Shown here piece by piece: positions 38,518 through 52,270 of a stretch of DNA of 64,000 bases. The stretch covers positions 85,817,612 through 85,881,611 of the forward strand of contig OX359291.1 in the NCBI GenBank assembly GCA_947179395.2. Reading direction: 5' to 3'. A program made the position numbers and the translations under genes. Each line of letters opens with the position of its first letter. Positions within the stretch are counted from its first letter, which is position 1. Below the pieces are notes generated by a model that did not search any database, was not told the DNA's origin, and saw only the letters and a list, made by a program, of their open reading frames with translations. Source of the DNA: Pulicaria dysenterica (taxonomy: Eukaryota > Streptophyta > Magnoliopsida > Asterales > Asteraceae).

Positions 38518-39309
38518 TAGGGGTGTCGAAAATAACCGAACCCGAATAACCCGACCTAACCGAACCAAATTCGGTTTAATCGGTTTTCGGGTCTCTTATT
38601 CGGGTAACCCGATTAACGGTTGCCTTATTCGGGTCGGGTGGCGGTTTGAAAAAAAGAAATTCGGGTGACCCGATTAAGAATTTTTATATTTTTTTAATAA
38701 TTATACATTTATACTTAGCTTTTGGTTAAAAATGGGTCAACCACACTGCAAGCCCACAACTCACAAAACATCGTAGACAATTTGTAGCCGAATTCATTCT
38801 CAAGATTTTATGATTCTAGACTTTTAGTAATAAATAACAGATAATCTTACACGTTTTACTTAAAACGAAATTATAAGCTTTTACTTTTTAATTTACTAAA
38901 AGTTGCATTATCTAATTATAACATTATGTATTTTTCTAGAGCTATGAAAAATTAATTTCTGATTTGATCGTGTGATTATCGGATGAAAGTGCAGTGCAAG
39001 AAGGTAACAAAACATGTTTTGCATAAACTTCTTTCAAGTGTTATTAATCTCACAATGATTGTCTAATTTTCACAATGATTGAATAAAATAATCACATTGC
39101 CTAATTTCACAATGATTGAACATAAAACGGCAAGCAATAAATTCTTATTCGGTTATACCCGAATAACCCAAAACCCAAACCGACCCGAAAACTGAGTAAA
39201 CCGATCCTTATTCGGTTCGGTTAGCGGGTAACATTTCATCACCTCAAAAACCGAATAACCCGACCCGAATAACCCGAAAACCGATTAACCCGACCGAAGA
39301 ACACCCCTA
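38518..39309. mobile_element. Non-autonomous hAT-type element, 792 bp
   Basis: The ends TAGGGGTGTCGAAAATAACC and (right, as read) GAACACCCCTA are flanked by a perfect 8-bp duplication ATGTCAAA (38510-38517 and 39310-39317). Both ends carry dense AACCCGA/TCGGGTT subterminal repeats (38,530-38,670 and 39,160-39,300). The AT-rich middle has no transposase. Confidence 0.88.
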
Positions 39310-39317
39310 ATGTCAAA

Positions 39318-40689
39318 CATGGCTGAAGAGCCACTTGGTGCTTTTGGTGGCAACAAAGAGGTAGTTATAGTCGAGAAGAGAGAGAGATATAGTTATCTGA
39401 ACGGGGTGGTGAGAAGGTGAAGATGACGATGGTGGTGGTAGGGGAGGTGAAAGTCGCCTAAAGATGAAGGAGGGAGGGAGAGAGAGAGAGAGAGCTTGGT
39501 AAGATGAGTTAAAAAATTGAGAAATTTTAAACTAAAATTCCTGTAGGGAGAAAATGAATAAAGAAACGGGCAGGTTCATTTTCGTATTTTAAGTTTGAGT
39601 ATAGACCAAAACTATAAAGTTTTAGGCCTTTATGGACGAAAACTGTAAATGTAAATATTAAAAGTTAAGGATCAAAAACGTATAATTACAAAAAACAAAT
39701 AATCCACAGAATTAGGTTCAAGTAAAAACTAAATTAGGGTACTAAATGTAAAGAGAGTTGTGATAGTGACATGTGACATTAAAAAAAAGGTAAATTGGGT
39801 AGTTTATAATTTTATCTTCCTTAAATCCTTAGCCACGTTGGACCCATCATTTTCTGATCTGCTTCTCCAATTTTGCAAACCCTAGAAAATCCATCGTATA
39901 GCCTCCGCCTCCATCCCTTTGCCCCCCCTGCAACCGCCGACGGCATGAGTGTTCGCCGCCCCATCTCAGATGCACCGCTGCCCCGTCGTCGAAGGTTATT
40001 TTGTGCATCCTCCGCCGCCCAAGTGAAGCCGCCGCCGTCTACGCATCCCTCCGTCGCCCCCTGTGAAGTCACGCGAATCATAATCCTCCTTTACACCACC
40101 AATACGGCAGAATCAACACATGACCGCCGCCGATGCTCCATCACCGCCTCTGCACCACCACCGCCGCTGCACCACAGCAGATTCAAGACGGAACCACCGG
40201 CGATGCATCATCACCGCCCCCATGTCTCATGTGCATCAGATGTACATAAATGTGCATATATTTTTATTCTGTGCATCAAATGTTTGTACTTTGTGCATTA
40301 TATGTAAATTGTGAATCAAAGGTTTGTAGTCTAGGCCTTAAATGATTGTATTTTGTGCATTAAGTAGTTGTAACCTAGCTGTGCATCAGGCCTAAGATTT
40401 TGGCCTGAGATGGTGGTGATGATAAAAATGGTTGTATATTGGGGATATTAACCGTGGGTAGGTTTCTTTTAATTTTGATTTTACCTTTCTACCCTTTTCA
40501 AACTTTCTTAATATCCGAATTTTATGTTTTTTTTTTTTACTTTTTTTTTTTGATTTTTTAGAGAGATCCTATGGTTGAGATCTCTCATTACATTTTGTAC
40601 CTTTATTTATTTTGTAGCAGATCCTCACCCACAATCCACAAACGTAATTAGCTCTAATTAATATGAACAATAGACATATCTCTCTATCA

Positions 40690-40740
<51 letters not shown>
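39318..40740. other. Spacer with GC-rich patch and degenerate TGTGCAT repeats
   Basis: A GC-rich CCGCC-repeat stretch lies at 39,890-40,210 and is open on both strands, without any recognised domain; I do not call a gene. After it, 40,225-40,390 has irregular repeats of TGTGCATYAAATG. T-runs occur at 40,528-40,555. It could be a decayed gene fragment or transposon interior. Confidence 0.4.

Positions 40741-40748
<8 letters not shown>
40690..40748. repeat. (CT)n(TA)n microsatellite
   Basis: About ten CT units followed by about 20 TA units, directly before inverted-repeat element M4. Confidence 0.95.
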
Positions 40749-41326
<578 letters not shown>

Positions 41327-41327
41327 G

Positions 41328-43531
41328 TGTAACACCGGGTTTCACGAGCTTAAAATCAGAATAATTTAAACTTTTTAAGTATATTTATCAAAGACGTGCA
41401 GCGGAAACTAAACACTGGTTATAAAAAAATATAAACATTAAAACCAAGTCTTACAACGAACCGGTATTACCATACTATAAACCGACCATCGGATCACAGA
41501 TATAAATAACAGCAGAGTGTTCCAGAAGAGTTAAATACAATTACCCACAAGCACCCGCCTCACCAGGCTGCCTAATCATTACCTGTAAAAAGGATAAATC
41601 ATGAACCGGTTAGCTACACTAGCTAGTGAGTACAGATTACACATAAGTATCAATAAGCATGCAGTCGAAAACCAGGAAAGCACACAAGGCTATCCTATCA
41701 CATTGTGGCGCACCAATCATACCAGCAGGAGTCGTATATTGCAGGGTAGCGAGCCCCGCTCAACTATCCTAGCTGGGAAATCAGCTACAACCAATTGCAC
41801 CAGTGGGAAAGCGAATAGCAGTCCACCTGGTACACTCTGTCTATCATGTTGATTCCCATCTATCAAGGAACCTTACTCCTTAGAGGAACGGCGGCCTGCA
41901 GGACCATCACCCAAGCGTATACTACTTGAGTACCGTTAGTTCCCAGGTACTAACACCCGTCTACCCGAGAACCCAGCCAGGTATTAACACCCGTCTACCT
42001 GACCGACCTCCATGTTCTATCGTTTAGTGTCCGGACACAATAACAAATACACGTATCTTTCATGCGCGCATATAATCACACCAGTTAACATCTTTCATAT
42101 TGATAAACAACATATTAATACAATTCTATCATAGCATACAATTACCGCATGGTTTCTATCACAAGTGTACTTTTTCATACATATAGACAACATGCAAGTA
42201 CGACTCTTTCTTAGCATACTGTATATCTCTATCATGAACACACTGTATGTTTCTATCATAACATTCTTTCATGTATCATACACCAATTACATGTCATCAT
42301 GTACAACAGACAGCTTACCTACTGAGACTCATGGGAAACCGGTACTCACCTGGAATCCGTGCTATGCAGATACACCACTTGCGTCTTCCGACCTCTTAGA
42401 TACACCTAACACATTAGGTTCAGGCTTAGACACCAATCAACGACACTTAACTAGGCGTAAAACACCCTACATCGAGCGGTACTAACAATTGCCTGAACAA
42501 AAGCTCAACATGGCTTCTAACAGCCCCCTACGGCCATAGGAAACATTACCTACGCCCGTAGAGGTTGTTTCTAGAAAAACATGATCTACGGCCGTATGAA
42601 CCAAACCCTACGCCCGTAGAATTTGTTTCATCACCCGTAGGTGGTAATTCTCTTAAACAGGACCCTACGGCCGTAGCTACCTTTCCCTACGACCGCAGAA
42701 ACAAAAACCAACCCCTGCGGCCGTAGCACCTTACTACTACGCCCGTAGGAACCAAAATTCCAGTAGCTTCGTGCTCTGTTCGAGCACAGCAGCCGACACA
42801 CCCGATTTTTGACACAAAATCATCTTGAATTCATATTCAAGTGTTTACACATGTTATCTAACATACATATAAACTTTCTAACATAAAATGACCAAAAGAA
42901 CACAACAAAACACAATAGAATCCATCCAAATGAATCCTTTCAACACTACAACTCAAGAACTAGGTTTAAGCTTCAAGAACACTTACTAGGATGATGAAGA
43001 TGAGGCTCAAGAACAGATTTAGCACCCAAGTCCAGCTTCTAATTCGAATCTAACCTTGATTCTTTACTTGATTTCCTTCTCAAATCAACAAGGGTTTATG
43101 TTTGGCTATGTTGGTACGTACATAAGTGTATGTGTATGTAGTGTGTGTGTTTTAACACTTAGAAGATAAGTCAAAAGATTCAAACCGACCCAAGTTGGTC
43201 AAATACCCCAACGCGGGTATTTCGTTCTACTATTCAACTTAAAACATAACTTAGGGTTATCCGTTTCAACTAACGGAGATATTTTTGGAACCATTATTCA
43301 AAACCGTTCAACTAATTATCTACTTGGTCAACTTAAGACACTTTTTACAATACCACATTTTTAATCTACAATTAACACCAGTTAGCTCCAATTAACACCA
43401 ATCACCATTAAAACACCAATTAACAACATATATACTACAGTTAACAACAAAACACCAGTTAAAGTCAACGTACTACAATTAAAGCTAAATGTACTACAGT
43501 TTACAACTAGGCCCCATTTTGGGGTGTTACA
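41328..43531 (-). mobile_element. Solo LTR of a gypsy element related to the one at 1-6.2 kb, about 2.2 kb
   Basis: Begins TGTAACACCGGG and ends GGGGTGTTACA, with no primer site, interior or second LTR. Flanks are CACAG (41323-41327) and CAGAG (43532-43536), 4 of 5 bases equal; the insertion sits in a CA/GA microsatellite, which could explain the mismatch. Positions 42,530-42,760 hold about nine variants of CCTACGGCCGTAGG followed by a GCTCTGTTCGA motif, the same layout as in the 4,521-6,204 LTR. This shows common family origin. Small open frames inside are not genes. Confidence 0.8.
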
Positions 43532-43548
43532 CAGAGAGAGAGAGAGAG

Positions 43549-43750
43549 AAAAGTTCATTCGAGAACTGCGAGAACCAATATGAGTCGTTCAATTTCCCCT
43601 ACTTCAATGTCATTGCCCACTCATGAATTCCTCACATGCACCATGCCACACTCTATCCCTCCACGCTCTTCATCCGTGATCTTCCCATTTCCAAGAAACG
43701 GCTGAGATTGGTTCTCGCGCTAACAACGGTTTTCGAATGAACCTTCCCCT
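43549..43750 (+). mobile_element. Inverted-repeat element M6 of the (TA)n-associated family
   Basis: Starts GTTCATTCGAGAACTGCGAG after a GA repeat, ends CGCTAACAACGGTTTTCGAA, same orientation as M4 and M5. Before the solo-LTR insertion it would have lain next to M5, so M4-M5-M6 formed one array. Confidence 0.78.
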
Positions 43751-43764
43751 ATATATAAATATAC

Positions 43765-44100
43765 ACTACCATGGTACCTGTGTAATGATGCGGTGGTGTA
43801 TAGTTCCTACCCGAAAAGATGTCGTTTTATATAATATATAAGTATGGTATTCGATAAATAGTTTCTACCCGTTAACATATCGTTCACTTATAAAACAAAT
43901 TTTGTAGAAACCATAAAACAAATCTTTTCTTCATTTTTTGTGTAAAGTAGAAGAGAGCGTATAGTTAAAAATCGGAGGTTATATAAGAGTTATATTAGGA
44001 ATTTTCGGTTACAGAAATATTAAAAGATTAAGTAAAGTATAAGATAAAGTGTTAAAATTATTATAATATAAATAACAGAGTACCTGCGCTAACATATGGG
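43765..44100 (-). mobile_element. Possible decayed Helitron-like element, minus strand
   Basis: The stretch CACTACCATGGTACCTGTG at its left edge, then a GCGGTGG motif, resembles the inverse of the tails at 17.4 and 28.4 kb with several changes. The other end is not clear. Confidence 0.3.
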
Positions 44101-44448
44101 AGAAAAGAAAAATCTACTAAACAACCGGTAGTGTTAGAATCTCAATTAAACCATTTCCAGGTCATGTATTTATTATTCTAAGTTATATATAAAAAGAAAG
44201 TAACATTTATAACTATATATTTAGTCATTGGTTCTTAACTTTTGCACATTTAATTTCTCATAATCGATCTTTTCGCACAATTTAGTTCCTAATTTTTGTA
44301 GAATAAAAGAATTTTACCTCAAGGTTATCCGGGGTTTCAGTTGTTGGTAGTACAATCAATGTATTTATTTTGAGAACGGTAAAATTTCTCTAGATTCTTA
44401 AAAAGAAGTAATATCTACTTCAAGACTCTCTCTCTATGTATATACAAC

Positions 44449-44884
44449 CATGGTTCTAAATAACGTAAGGCGTGGCGTGACGGCGAGGTCAAGCCTCAAA
44501 CTTTAGGAGCTATGGTGAAGCCGTGACGTTTTTTAAGACGTGACATAAGGCGACAATTTTGTATATATTTTATAATTATATATATCAAATTTATGATTAT
44601 TAATATACTAAGTACATAAAGTTACAGAAATGATGAGCAAAATAACATATACAAATTATAAAATACAAATTTATAGAATTTCTACACACGCGATCTTAAA
44701 ATGTATACAAAAAAGTTCAATTATTTTTAAAGGAATAATTTTTACGGCGCCACGTTATAAAAAACTCGCCATTTGGCGCGCCTTGGCGTGCGCAACGCCT
44801 AGCACACACGCCTAGGGCAATTTCTTAACGGCGGAGCCACGTCTCACGCCTTGACGCCGCCATGACGCGCCTTTTAGAACACTG
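44449..44884. mobile_element. Non-autonomous hAT-like element, about 436 bp
   Basis: Inverted ends CATGGTTCTAAATAACG / CGCCTTTTAGAACACTG share the GTTCTAAA block. Subterminal GGCGTG/CACGCC repeats lie in opposite orientation. Flanks TATACAAC (44441-44448) and TATACAAA (44885-44892) match in 7 of 8 bases, fitting a hAT target duplication. Confidence 0.68.
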
Positions 44885-44892
44885 TATACAAA

Positions 44893-45345
44893 TGATATGA
44901 CTCTTCGTTAAAAGGTATAACGATATTACAACTATTTGATTTATTTTAGATTTTATAAGAAGTATAGATATACATGAAAACCTTTTGGTTAATTTTAGTA
45001 AATCCTTTTAATCGTTATATTTATTTTCATTTGGAAGATATCGTAAATTAATATAGAAAATAAAAAAACCAACAAAGTTAATAGTTTGAAATTTTGACTT
45101 GTTTCAAAAAAGTCTTGAAGACAAAAAAAACACGTGAAAGATTTTATTAGGAATGTTTTCCTGAAATTTTATTAGTATAATTATTATTTTAAAAAACTAA
45201 AAACAAATAAGATTAGTTTGTTGAAAAAGATTTTCAAACGGTAACACAATATTATTCATTTATTTGTGATGATATACTGTATCTCCTAAACTTAATTTTC
45301 ACGCAGTAACACGAGGATTCGCGTAAATCAATTTTCGTTTAACCG
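44893..45345. other. AT-rich spacer
   Basis: Nothing recognised. Confidence 0.5.
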
Positions 45346-45351
45346 GCGTCT

Positions 45352-45359
45352 TATATATA
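45352..45359 (+). promoter_or_regulatory. Possible TATA box of the duplicated unit
   Basis: TATATATA lies about 30 bases before a CT-rich leader-like stretch (45,370-45,500) that ends at a plausible splice donor (AAG before GTATCT near 45,498). This suggests a transcription start, but no protein-coding continuation was found. Confidence 0.35.
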
Positions 45360-48300
45360 CAACCACCAAACATCACCCTCTTCAGTCTTCACCGAGACAA
45401 ACCTTTGTCGATCATTCTGAGTTTCACCCCGTTCGTCGATCGTTTTGAGGTTCATCCCGAAGAATATCTGAATTTCATATGCCATTCTTCCGTTAAGGTA
45501 TCTTCTTTCTTTGTGTATTCGCCATATTTCTATCGATGATAAACCCTGTTCGATTTTATCAGTTTTCCTAATCGACGTTTGAGATCGGTGAATATCGAAG
45601 TTTCAGAAAAACTATGACGCCATTTTAATCTGATTGAGGATCTTCCTTTCTTTCAATGTGTTTAATATGTACATTTACTTATATGTAATATTGTAATATG
45701 TTCATTGATTTTTTGTTTCAGAAACACTACACTCAAGAGTCTTGATCAAAGCTTCTATGCCTTCTCCTGGTTAAGTATGTCTCATGGACGTATGCCATTT
45801 GAGATCCGATTGTACTTTCAAATGCCTGTGTGTCTTCTTTTCGTCATTCTTTGTAATGGATTATGAGTTTTTTTTTTTTTTTTTAATTTTATTATTATTA
45901 TTATTATTTTTAAAGTTTGTCTGAATATGCAGATTAACAAATGCTCCCTCCCCCTGTTTAATTTGTTGATTTAAGATACCAAAATTTCACATTAAACCCT
46001 CTAATATAAAATCTGTGTCTTGATATTAACATTATAAGATATGACAGTTAGTTTTATGCCATTATAGCTTTATCAGCTTTAAATAAGTGAAAGAAAAAAA
46101 AAAGAAAAAAGAAATAGAGGCTTTGCCATTAAAGGAATTAAGTTTTTCTGATATTGAATTGACGTCGATCTATATACGCATATGTTATGTTTGCAGATCA
46201 GTTCTTTTTGATATATTTTCACCCAAAATGATCCCCCATTTTTGATTTTTTGGGTTGCCTTGTATTCGTTATCAAAATCATGGTGATCAGCTTGGTACTT
46301 CTCAAGTAAGTTCTTTGTGACTTTGTATAAAATATATAATTTTTGCAAGTACTGTTAGTGTGATATAAATGTTATGATACTTCTATTTTGTTCAAAGCAA
46401 ACAGGAGGATGGATTGATCAGGCCGCAAAACAAATTAGATATCACCTATGATACTTCATTTCCTGAATAGCAGGTACATGTGGTGTATTTTAGTTATCTG
46501 CTGATGTCTAACATATGAATTAGGAGAATTAACACACATTCTTGGCATGTTTATCATTGTTAGCCTAAGTTCAAAAAATGGAAGGCTTCTTCTCTCATTC
46601 TTTTCTATTTTATTGTTGATTTAGGAAGCATTGAAATGCAAGAACTTTAGTTAGACAAGAATGGTGAGTTACTGCACTGACGAGAATGGCATATTACTGG
46701 ATTAGCCCTGGTGTTCTGATGCTTAAATATGGGGGGAGTGATGTATTGCGTGAAGGAGTAAGTCAGATTTATCAACTGTAGCTTTCAGATACATGTATTC
46801 TTTATAGTGGAAGAGCTTCGAAACTTATGTACAGCTAGTTCAACTGTTTATGTATAATAAGATCTTTAAAGTATGTAAACACTACCTTTATATTTAAGTA
46901 ATTAAATACTTTAGTAAATACTTCATTTTTTCTCATCAAAAGTGTTTTTGAATTTCTCCATGATTTTAATCGACTATTCACACATTCATGCTTTCTTCTA
47001 TTTTATTTAGTGCTTCTGAATTTCCTTTTGACCTGTTCTCATTGATTGAGGTCACGGTTTTAAGTCAGGAGAATGAAACTCATGCGAGAGATTTAGGTTT
47101 CTTAGATTTGAGACTTCCTTTATGTGGTTACACAACTCTTTTATCAAAGAGTATGTGATATTTTTCTGATATGCAATTGCCCTTTTTAACCATTATTTTT
47201 AATAAGAAATTGATTAACATGCTTACAAGAGCTGCCTAAAATTATGCAATATGATAATATCAAAGGGAAACAGAAAAGTATGTATCAAGCATCAAATGAC
47301 TAGGACCTATTTGTCATTTTTATATTCATGATTCATCATAATGCTTCAACTTCTACCTGATGTGGTGAAGGATAAAGAAAAAATGAATGTCTAACTTTGC
47401 ATTGTGTATGTGGTTAACAATAAACATAATGGTGATGGTGCTGCTGCTGCTTTTGTTCCATTAAGAGTTGACTATGGAAATCCTATCTGGTCAAAGTTGC
47501 GATTTTGCAGATCTGGCTCATACAAAAGACTCCAGATATGGGGAGAGTGATGCTGAAGACAACTCTGGAAAACGTATGTAAAGGTAAATTTAGAAAATCT
47601 ATACTACATGCAAATTTTTATCCAAATTTGCTCATTCCTGTAAAGTATTTATGCAACAAAATTTCAAAATGTGATGTCCATATGTGCACATTCTTCTGAT
47701 CCAATTTTTTTTTTGCTGGCTGAATGCTTTTTTTATGTGGATCGCCGTGGAAGAGATGTTAAAGTTATCCCCAGCAGAAATGTTGGTAATACTATACAAA
47801 ATTCATGCTTTTGATTGTGTTGACGACTTCTTTCCCAGCTATAAGCACAGGTACATGGTACTGAATCGCATATACTGGTAGCCTCACACTAAACAATTCT
47901 GATCATGTATAAATAGATTGTCATCCAAGTTCGAAACCAGGATTACTAATTTCCCGACCATTAACCACAAAACGATATTTTTGCAGCATTATTTTGATCA
48001 CTTTTTTTACAATCATTATTGAGGCGCATCAAGATGCTTTTAATATAGCCCAAACTCACAAAGTATTGGTTAGGTGGATAAATGATTATGACCTTGATGG
48101 GTAAAGATCATAATGTCCAAGTTAAAACGTAGCATTTAGTTGAACCAAAACTTTTATCCAGTTTCCTTTAAAAAGGAATGATTAGTTCATTAAATATGAT
48201 TACATGTTATATATTATAAAATGAACAAAACGATATGAAGGGTTTTATAAATATTCTTTGCGAGTTTTCAACGCCTCAAGCAATTCCCTCTTAATCTATC

Positions 48301-49100
48301 TTTTCTTTTTTGAATTCTAAAGTGTTGGAGTCTTGCTTTTGGCTTGTAAGATAGAGATATTGTGGAGTTCCACAAGAAATAAGGTTTGTATATGTATATC
48401 TTACATAATTTTTTTACCTTTTGTAATATTGGAAGTGCACAACGACTAGGTTGAAATCCATTCACTGGAAGCTCACATCTTTCTTGTTATTGCCATTGCT
48501 TCCAGTACTGGGTGATTTTTGGTCTGGCTTTCTAGCTACCATTGATGAAATCCACAGGGAGGACCAGAAAATGCTTGAATCTGGAACATTCATGGGAGGG
48601 TATGCCTATTCCTTGGTTGCCTTCATACATTGTTCTTTTGTGATTTCAATTTTTGGAGGCCTTCAGAAAAACTAAAAATATATTTTTGCTATGAGCAATA
48701 GAAGCTTAGAGAATTTGTAAAGTCCAAGAGGTTGTTTATTAAGGTTGATCTCAACATTGGATGATCATTGGCCAAGTCAATTTGATACTACTTCAGAACT
48801 GGTAGCGGCTTTGTTTCAGAATGGAGGTGAAGATGAGCATTATCATATGTTTGTGAGCATTCTTAGTTTGTATGTGTTTTCTGTTCTTTATAAAAATTAT
48901 GCATGATCTTAATGTATGTTTGACAGGTTTGCTTAAATTGATTGTCCATTAGTTTCTGAAACAAGTCTCAATCATAATGCTAAACTTTGAAAATGTTCCA
49001 CCTCATCATTTGGTTGGTTAATTCTATTTGTTTACCTATCAGTGGCATGAAATTCTGACAATCAAATAAAAACAACGCTGAAACATTTCTTTTTAAACAA
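45360..49100 (+). repeat. Duplicated unit U1
   Basis: First copy of a local repeat family of unknown nature. Sub-blocks by similarity to other copies: b (46,145-46,320), c (46,340-46,740), f (46,741-47,440) and d (47,560-48,960). Blocks e and g, present elsewhere, are missing. Splice-like junctions and short protein-like stretches occur: KQEDGLIRPQNK followed by LDIT-D-SFPE at about 46,400-46,470; FYVDRRGRD followed by KVIPSRNVGN at about 47,725-47,800; LDDHWPSQFD followed by ELVAALFQNGGEDEHYHM at about 48,750-48,850. No complete gene could be assembled and I do not recognise a family. Confidence 0.6.
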
Positions 49101-49199
49101 ATAAATATAGCAATGTCAGTGTTCATACTCGCTTTAAGCAAGTATATATCTAGCTATAATACAAGTAGCCTTAATTCACTGATTCCACTTCGTATTCAG

Positions 49200-52100
49200 A
49201 CACGTGTACTAGAATAGTTTGAGACTGTTTCCCGGCCTTTTCTCCTCTGCTCTCCATCTTTCATTCTCTCCCATACGCAAAAGAAAAAGCACACCAGACA
49301 CTCATCATCTTTATCCGTCAACCTTGACCAGTTTCGGAGATCTCTTTGCTACAGGTGATCTATTCCTCTCTTGTGATTATAGTCTGTCTCTCTTCATTTT
49401 ATGCTTTAATGGAACCCATCTGCACACACACACACACACACAAACACACTCATCTTCTTTATATGTCGAGGTTAACCACTCTTGAAGATATCTTTGCTAT
49501 AGGTAATCTATTCCTCTATTCAAATTTCTAGTCTTCCTATCTTTGTTTTACCCCTTATTGGAACCATCTGCTGCTCTGCGCGCTTATTCTTTTTTTTCAA
49601 AGACTAATCCGTATTTGTCATCTGCAATGTTTTATTGTTTCTGCCAACTGAGGGAAAAAAGCTCTTGGCAATTTTGATTTCTTCTATCCCTTCTCATGAA
49701 TGTATGTCGTCATTTTAAGGTACTCTTTCTTTATTTTCACCGCTGGTTATTGTAATTAATGGTTAGGGTCTGTAATAGGTATAAGAAAATTCATATCTTA
49801 AATTTTTATTGTATCCTAATAGTGAATTGACATCGATCTATATATACATAATATGTTATGTTTGCAGATCAGTTCTTTTCAATATATGTTCACCAAAAAG
49901 ATCTCCCATTTTTGGGTTGCCTTGTATTCGTTATTAAAGTCATGGTAGCCAGCTTGGTACTTCTCAAGTAAATTCTTTGTGACTTTATATAATATATATA
50001 TAATTTTTGCAAGGACTGATAGTGTGATATAAATGTCATGATACTTCTATTTTCTTCAAAGCAAACAGGAGGATGGATTGATCAGACCACAAAACAAATT
50101 AGATATCACCAAAGATAGTTCATTTCCGGAATAGCAGGTATATGTGGTGTATATTAGTTATCTGCTGATGTTAAGATATGAATATAGGAGAATTAACACA
50201 ATTCTTTGCATGTTTATCATTGTTAGCCTAAGTTTAAAAAACGGAAGGCTTCTTCTGTCACTCTTATCTATTTTATAGTTATTTAGGAAGCATTGAAATG
50301 CAAGAATTTCAGTTAGACAAGAATGGAGAGTTACTGGACTGACGAGAATGATAAATTACTAGACTGCCCTGGTGTTCTGATACTTAAATATGGGGAGAGT
50401 GATGCTGGAGACCTGGAGCATCTGTTTGAAATTGTACCAAAAACTGAGAAGCTAGAGGATCCCATTTCACCTGGGAATTGAATTTTATCCATCAATTATA
50501 TGTTATTTGGGTTTCTATTTAAGTTTTGATCGTTATCTTTTGGGGTAAAAATGGCTTGGAATAAATACAATCTCCACATTTCACATCAGTGATTAACATT
50601 TTGATTCAATACGAATGTCATTCATGCTAAAATGTCCAAAAAAAGGAAAAAAACTCTGAAAGCTTGCAAGTAGAAATCACGAAATAGGTGAATCGGGTGA
50701 GTTGGGTACTTGATCGAAAATTGTAAATTTTATTATGAGCTTAAGTTGATCATGTTACCGAAACCTGTATTATTACAATAATAGTGTAGTTTTTTTAAGA
50801 AAATGATTCAAAAGATACATTAAGAATACACATTGACAAACCTACACATTTGACCCATTTCATTCAAAGTTATGAGTATTTTATCTGACCCGTTTGAGAT
50901 AAAAATAACCTAATATTATCCATTTATCAGTTAACGGGTCCAAATTTCCATATATGTTTGGAACGGACAAACAACTCTGGAAAACTTGTGTAATGGTAAA
51001 TTTAGAAAATCTATACTACATGCAATTCTTGTCCAAATTTGCTCATTCATGTAAAGTATTTATGCAACAAAATTTCAAAAAGGGTGATGTTCATATGTGC
51101 ACATTCTTCTGATCCAATTTTCTTTTGCTTGCTCGATGCTTTTTTTATGTGGATCGCCATGAAAGAGGTATTAAAGTAATCCCCAGCAGAAATGTTGGTA
51201 ACACCGTACAAGATTCATGCTTTTGATTGTGTTGACGGCTTCTTTTCCAGGTAGCTACAGTCACAGGTACATGGCACTGAATCTTATATACTGGTAGCCT
51301 CACAGTATATGATCATGTATAAATAGATTGTCATCCAAGTTCGAAACCTGGATTACTAATTTCCCCACCATTAACCACTAAACCTGATTTTTGCAGCATT
51401 ATTTTGATCACAATTTTTACAATCATTATTGAGGCGCATTAAGATGCTTTTAAATTAGCCCACACTTACAAAGTATTGGTCAGGTGGATAGATGATCGTG
51501 ACCTTGATTTAACAACTGGGAAAATGGGTGGATGCGTAAAGGTCATAACGTCGAAGTTAAAACGGGGCATTTAGTTGAACCAAAACTTTAATCCTGTTTC
51601 TTTTAAAAAGGAATGATTAGTTCATTAAATATGATTACATATTATATATTGTAAAATGAACAAAACGATGTGAAAGGGTTTTATAAATATACTTTGCGAA
51701 TTTTCAACTCCTCAAGCAATTCCCTCTTAGTCTATCCTTTTTCTTTTAAATTTTAGAATGTTGGAGTCTTACTTTTGGCTTGTAAGATAGAGATATTGTG
51801 GAGTTCCACAAGAAATAAGGTTTGTATATGTATATCATATATATTTTTGTACCTTTTGCAATATTGAAAGTGTACAACGACTAGGTTGAAATCCAATCTT
51901 TGGAAGTTCACATCTTTCTTATTTTTGCCATTGCTTCCAGCACTGGGTGGTTTTTGGTCTGGCTTTCTAGCTTCTGTTGATGAGTCCACAGGGAGGAACA
52001 GAAAATGCATGAATCTGTAACATTCATGGGAGGGTATGCCTATGCCTTGATTGCCTTCATACATTGTTCTTTTGTGATTTCATTTTTTGGAGGCCTTTCA

Positions 52101-52270
52101 AAAAAGAAACAAAACTATTTTTGTTATAAGCAATAGAAGCTTAGAGAAATTTGTATGTAGTTTGACAGAAGGAGATCCAAAGTCCAAGAGGTTGTTTATT
52201 AATGTTGATCTCAACATTGGATGATCATTGGCCAAGTCAATTTGATACTACTCAGAACTGGTAGAGGCTA
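49200..52270 (+). repeat. Duplicated unit U2
   Basis: Second copy: block e (49,344-49,760), b (49,815-49,990), c (50,020-50,410), g (50,410-50,990) and d (50,970-52,270). At about 50,380-50,480 a protein-like end reads VLILKYGESDAGDLEHLFEI and ends PGN-stop. A one-base loss relative to U1 interrupts the ELVAALFQ frame near 52,250. The copy stops abruptly at 52,270. Confidence 0.6.
49425..49446. repeat. (CA)n microsatellite
   Basis: About ten CA units within block e; a shorter one is at the matching place near 55,090. Confidence 0.85.

Noticed and set aside
39821..40307. Overlapping frames on both strands in the CCGCC-rich patch
   Set aside because: Open on both strands because of GC-rich repeats; no domain, no start context or splice support.
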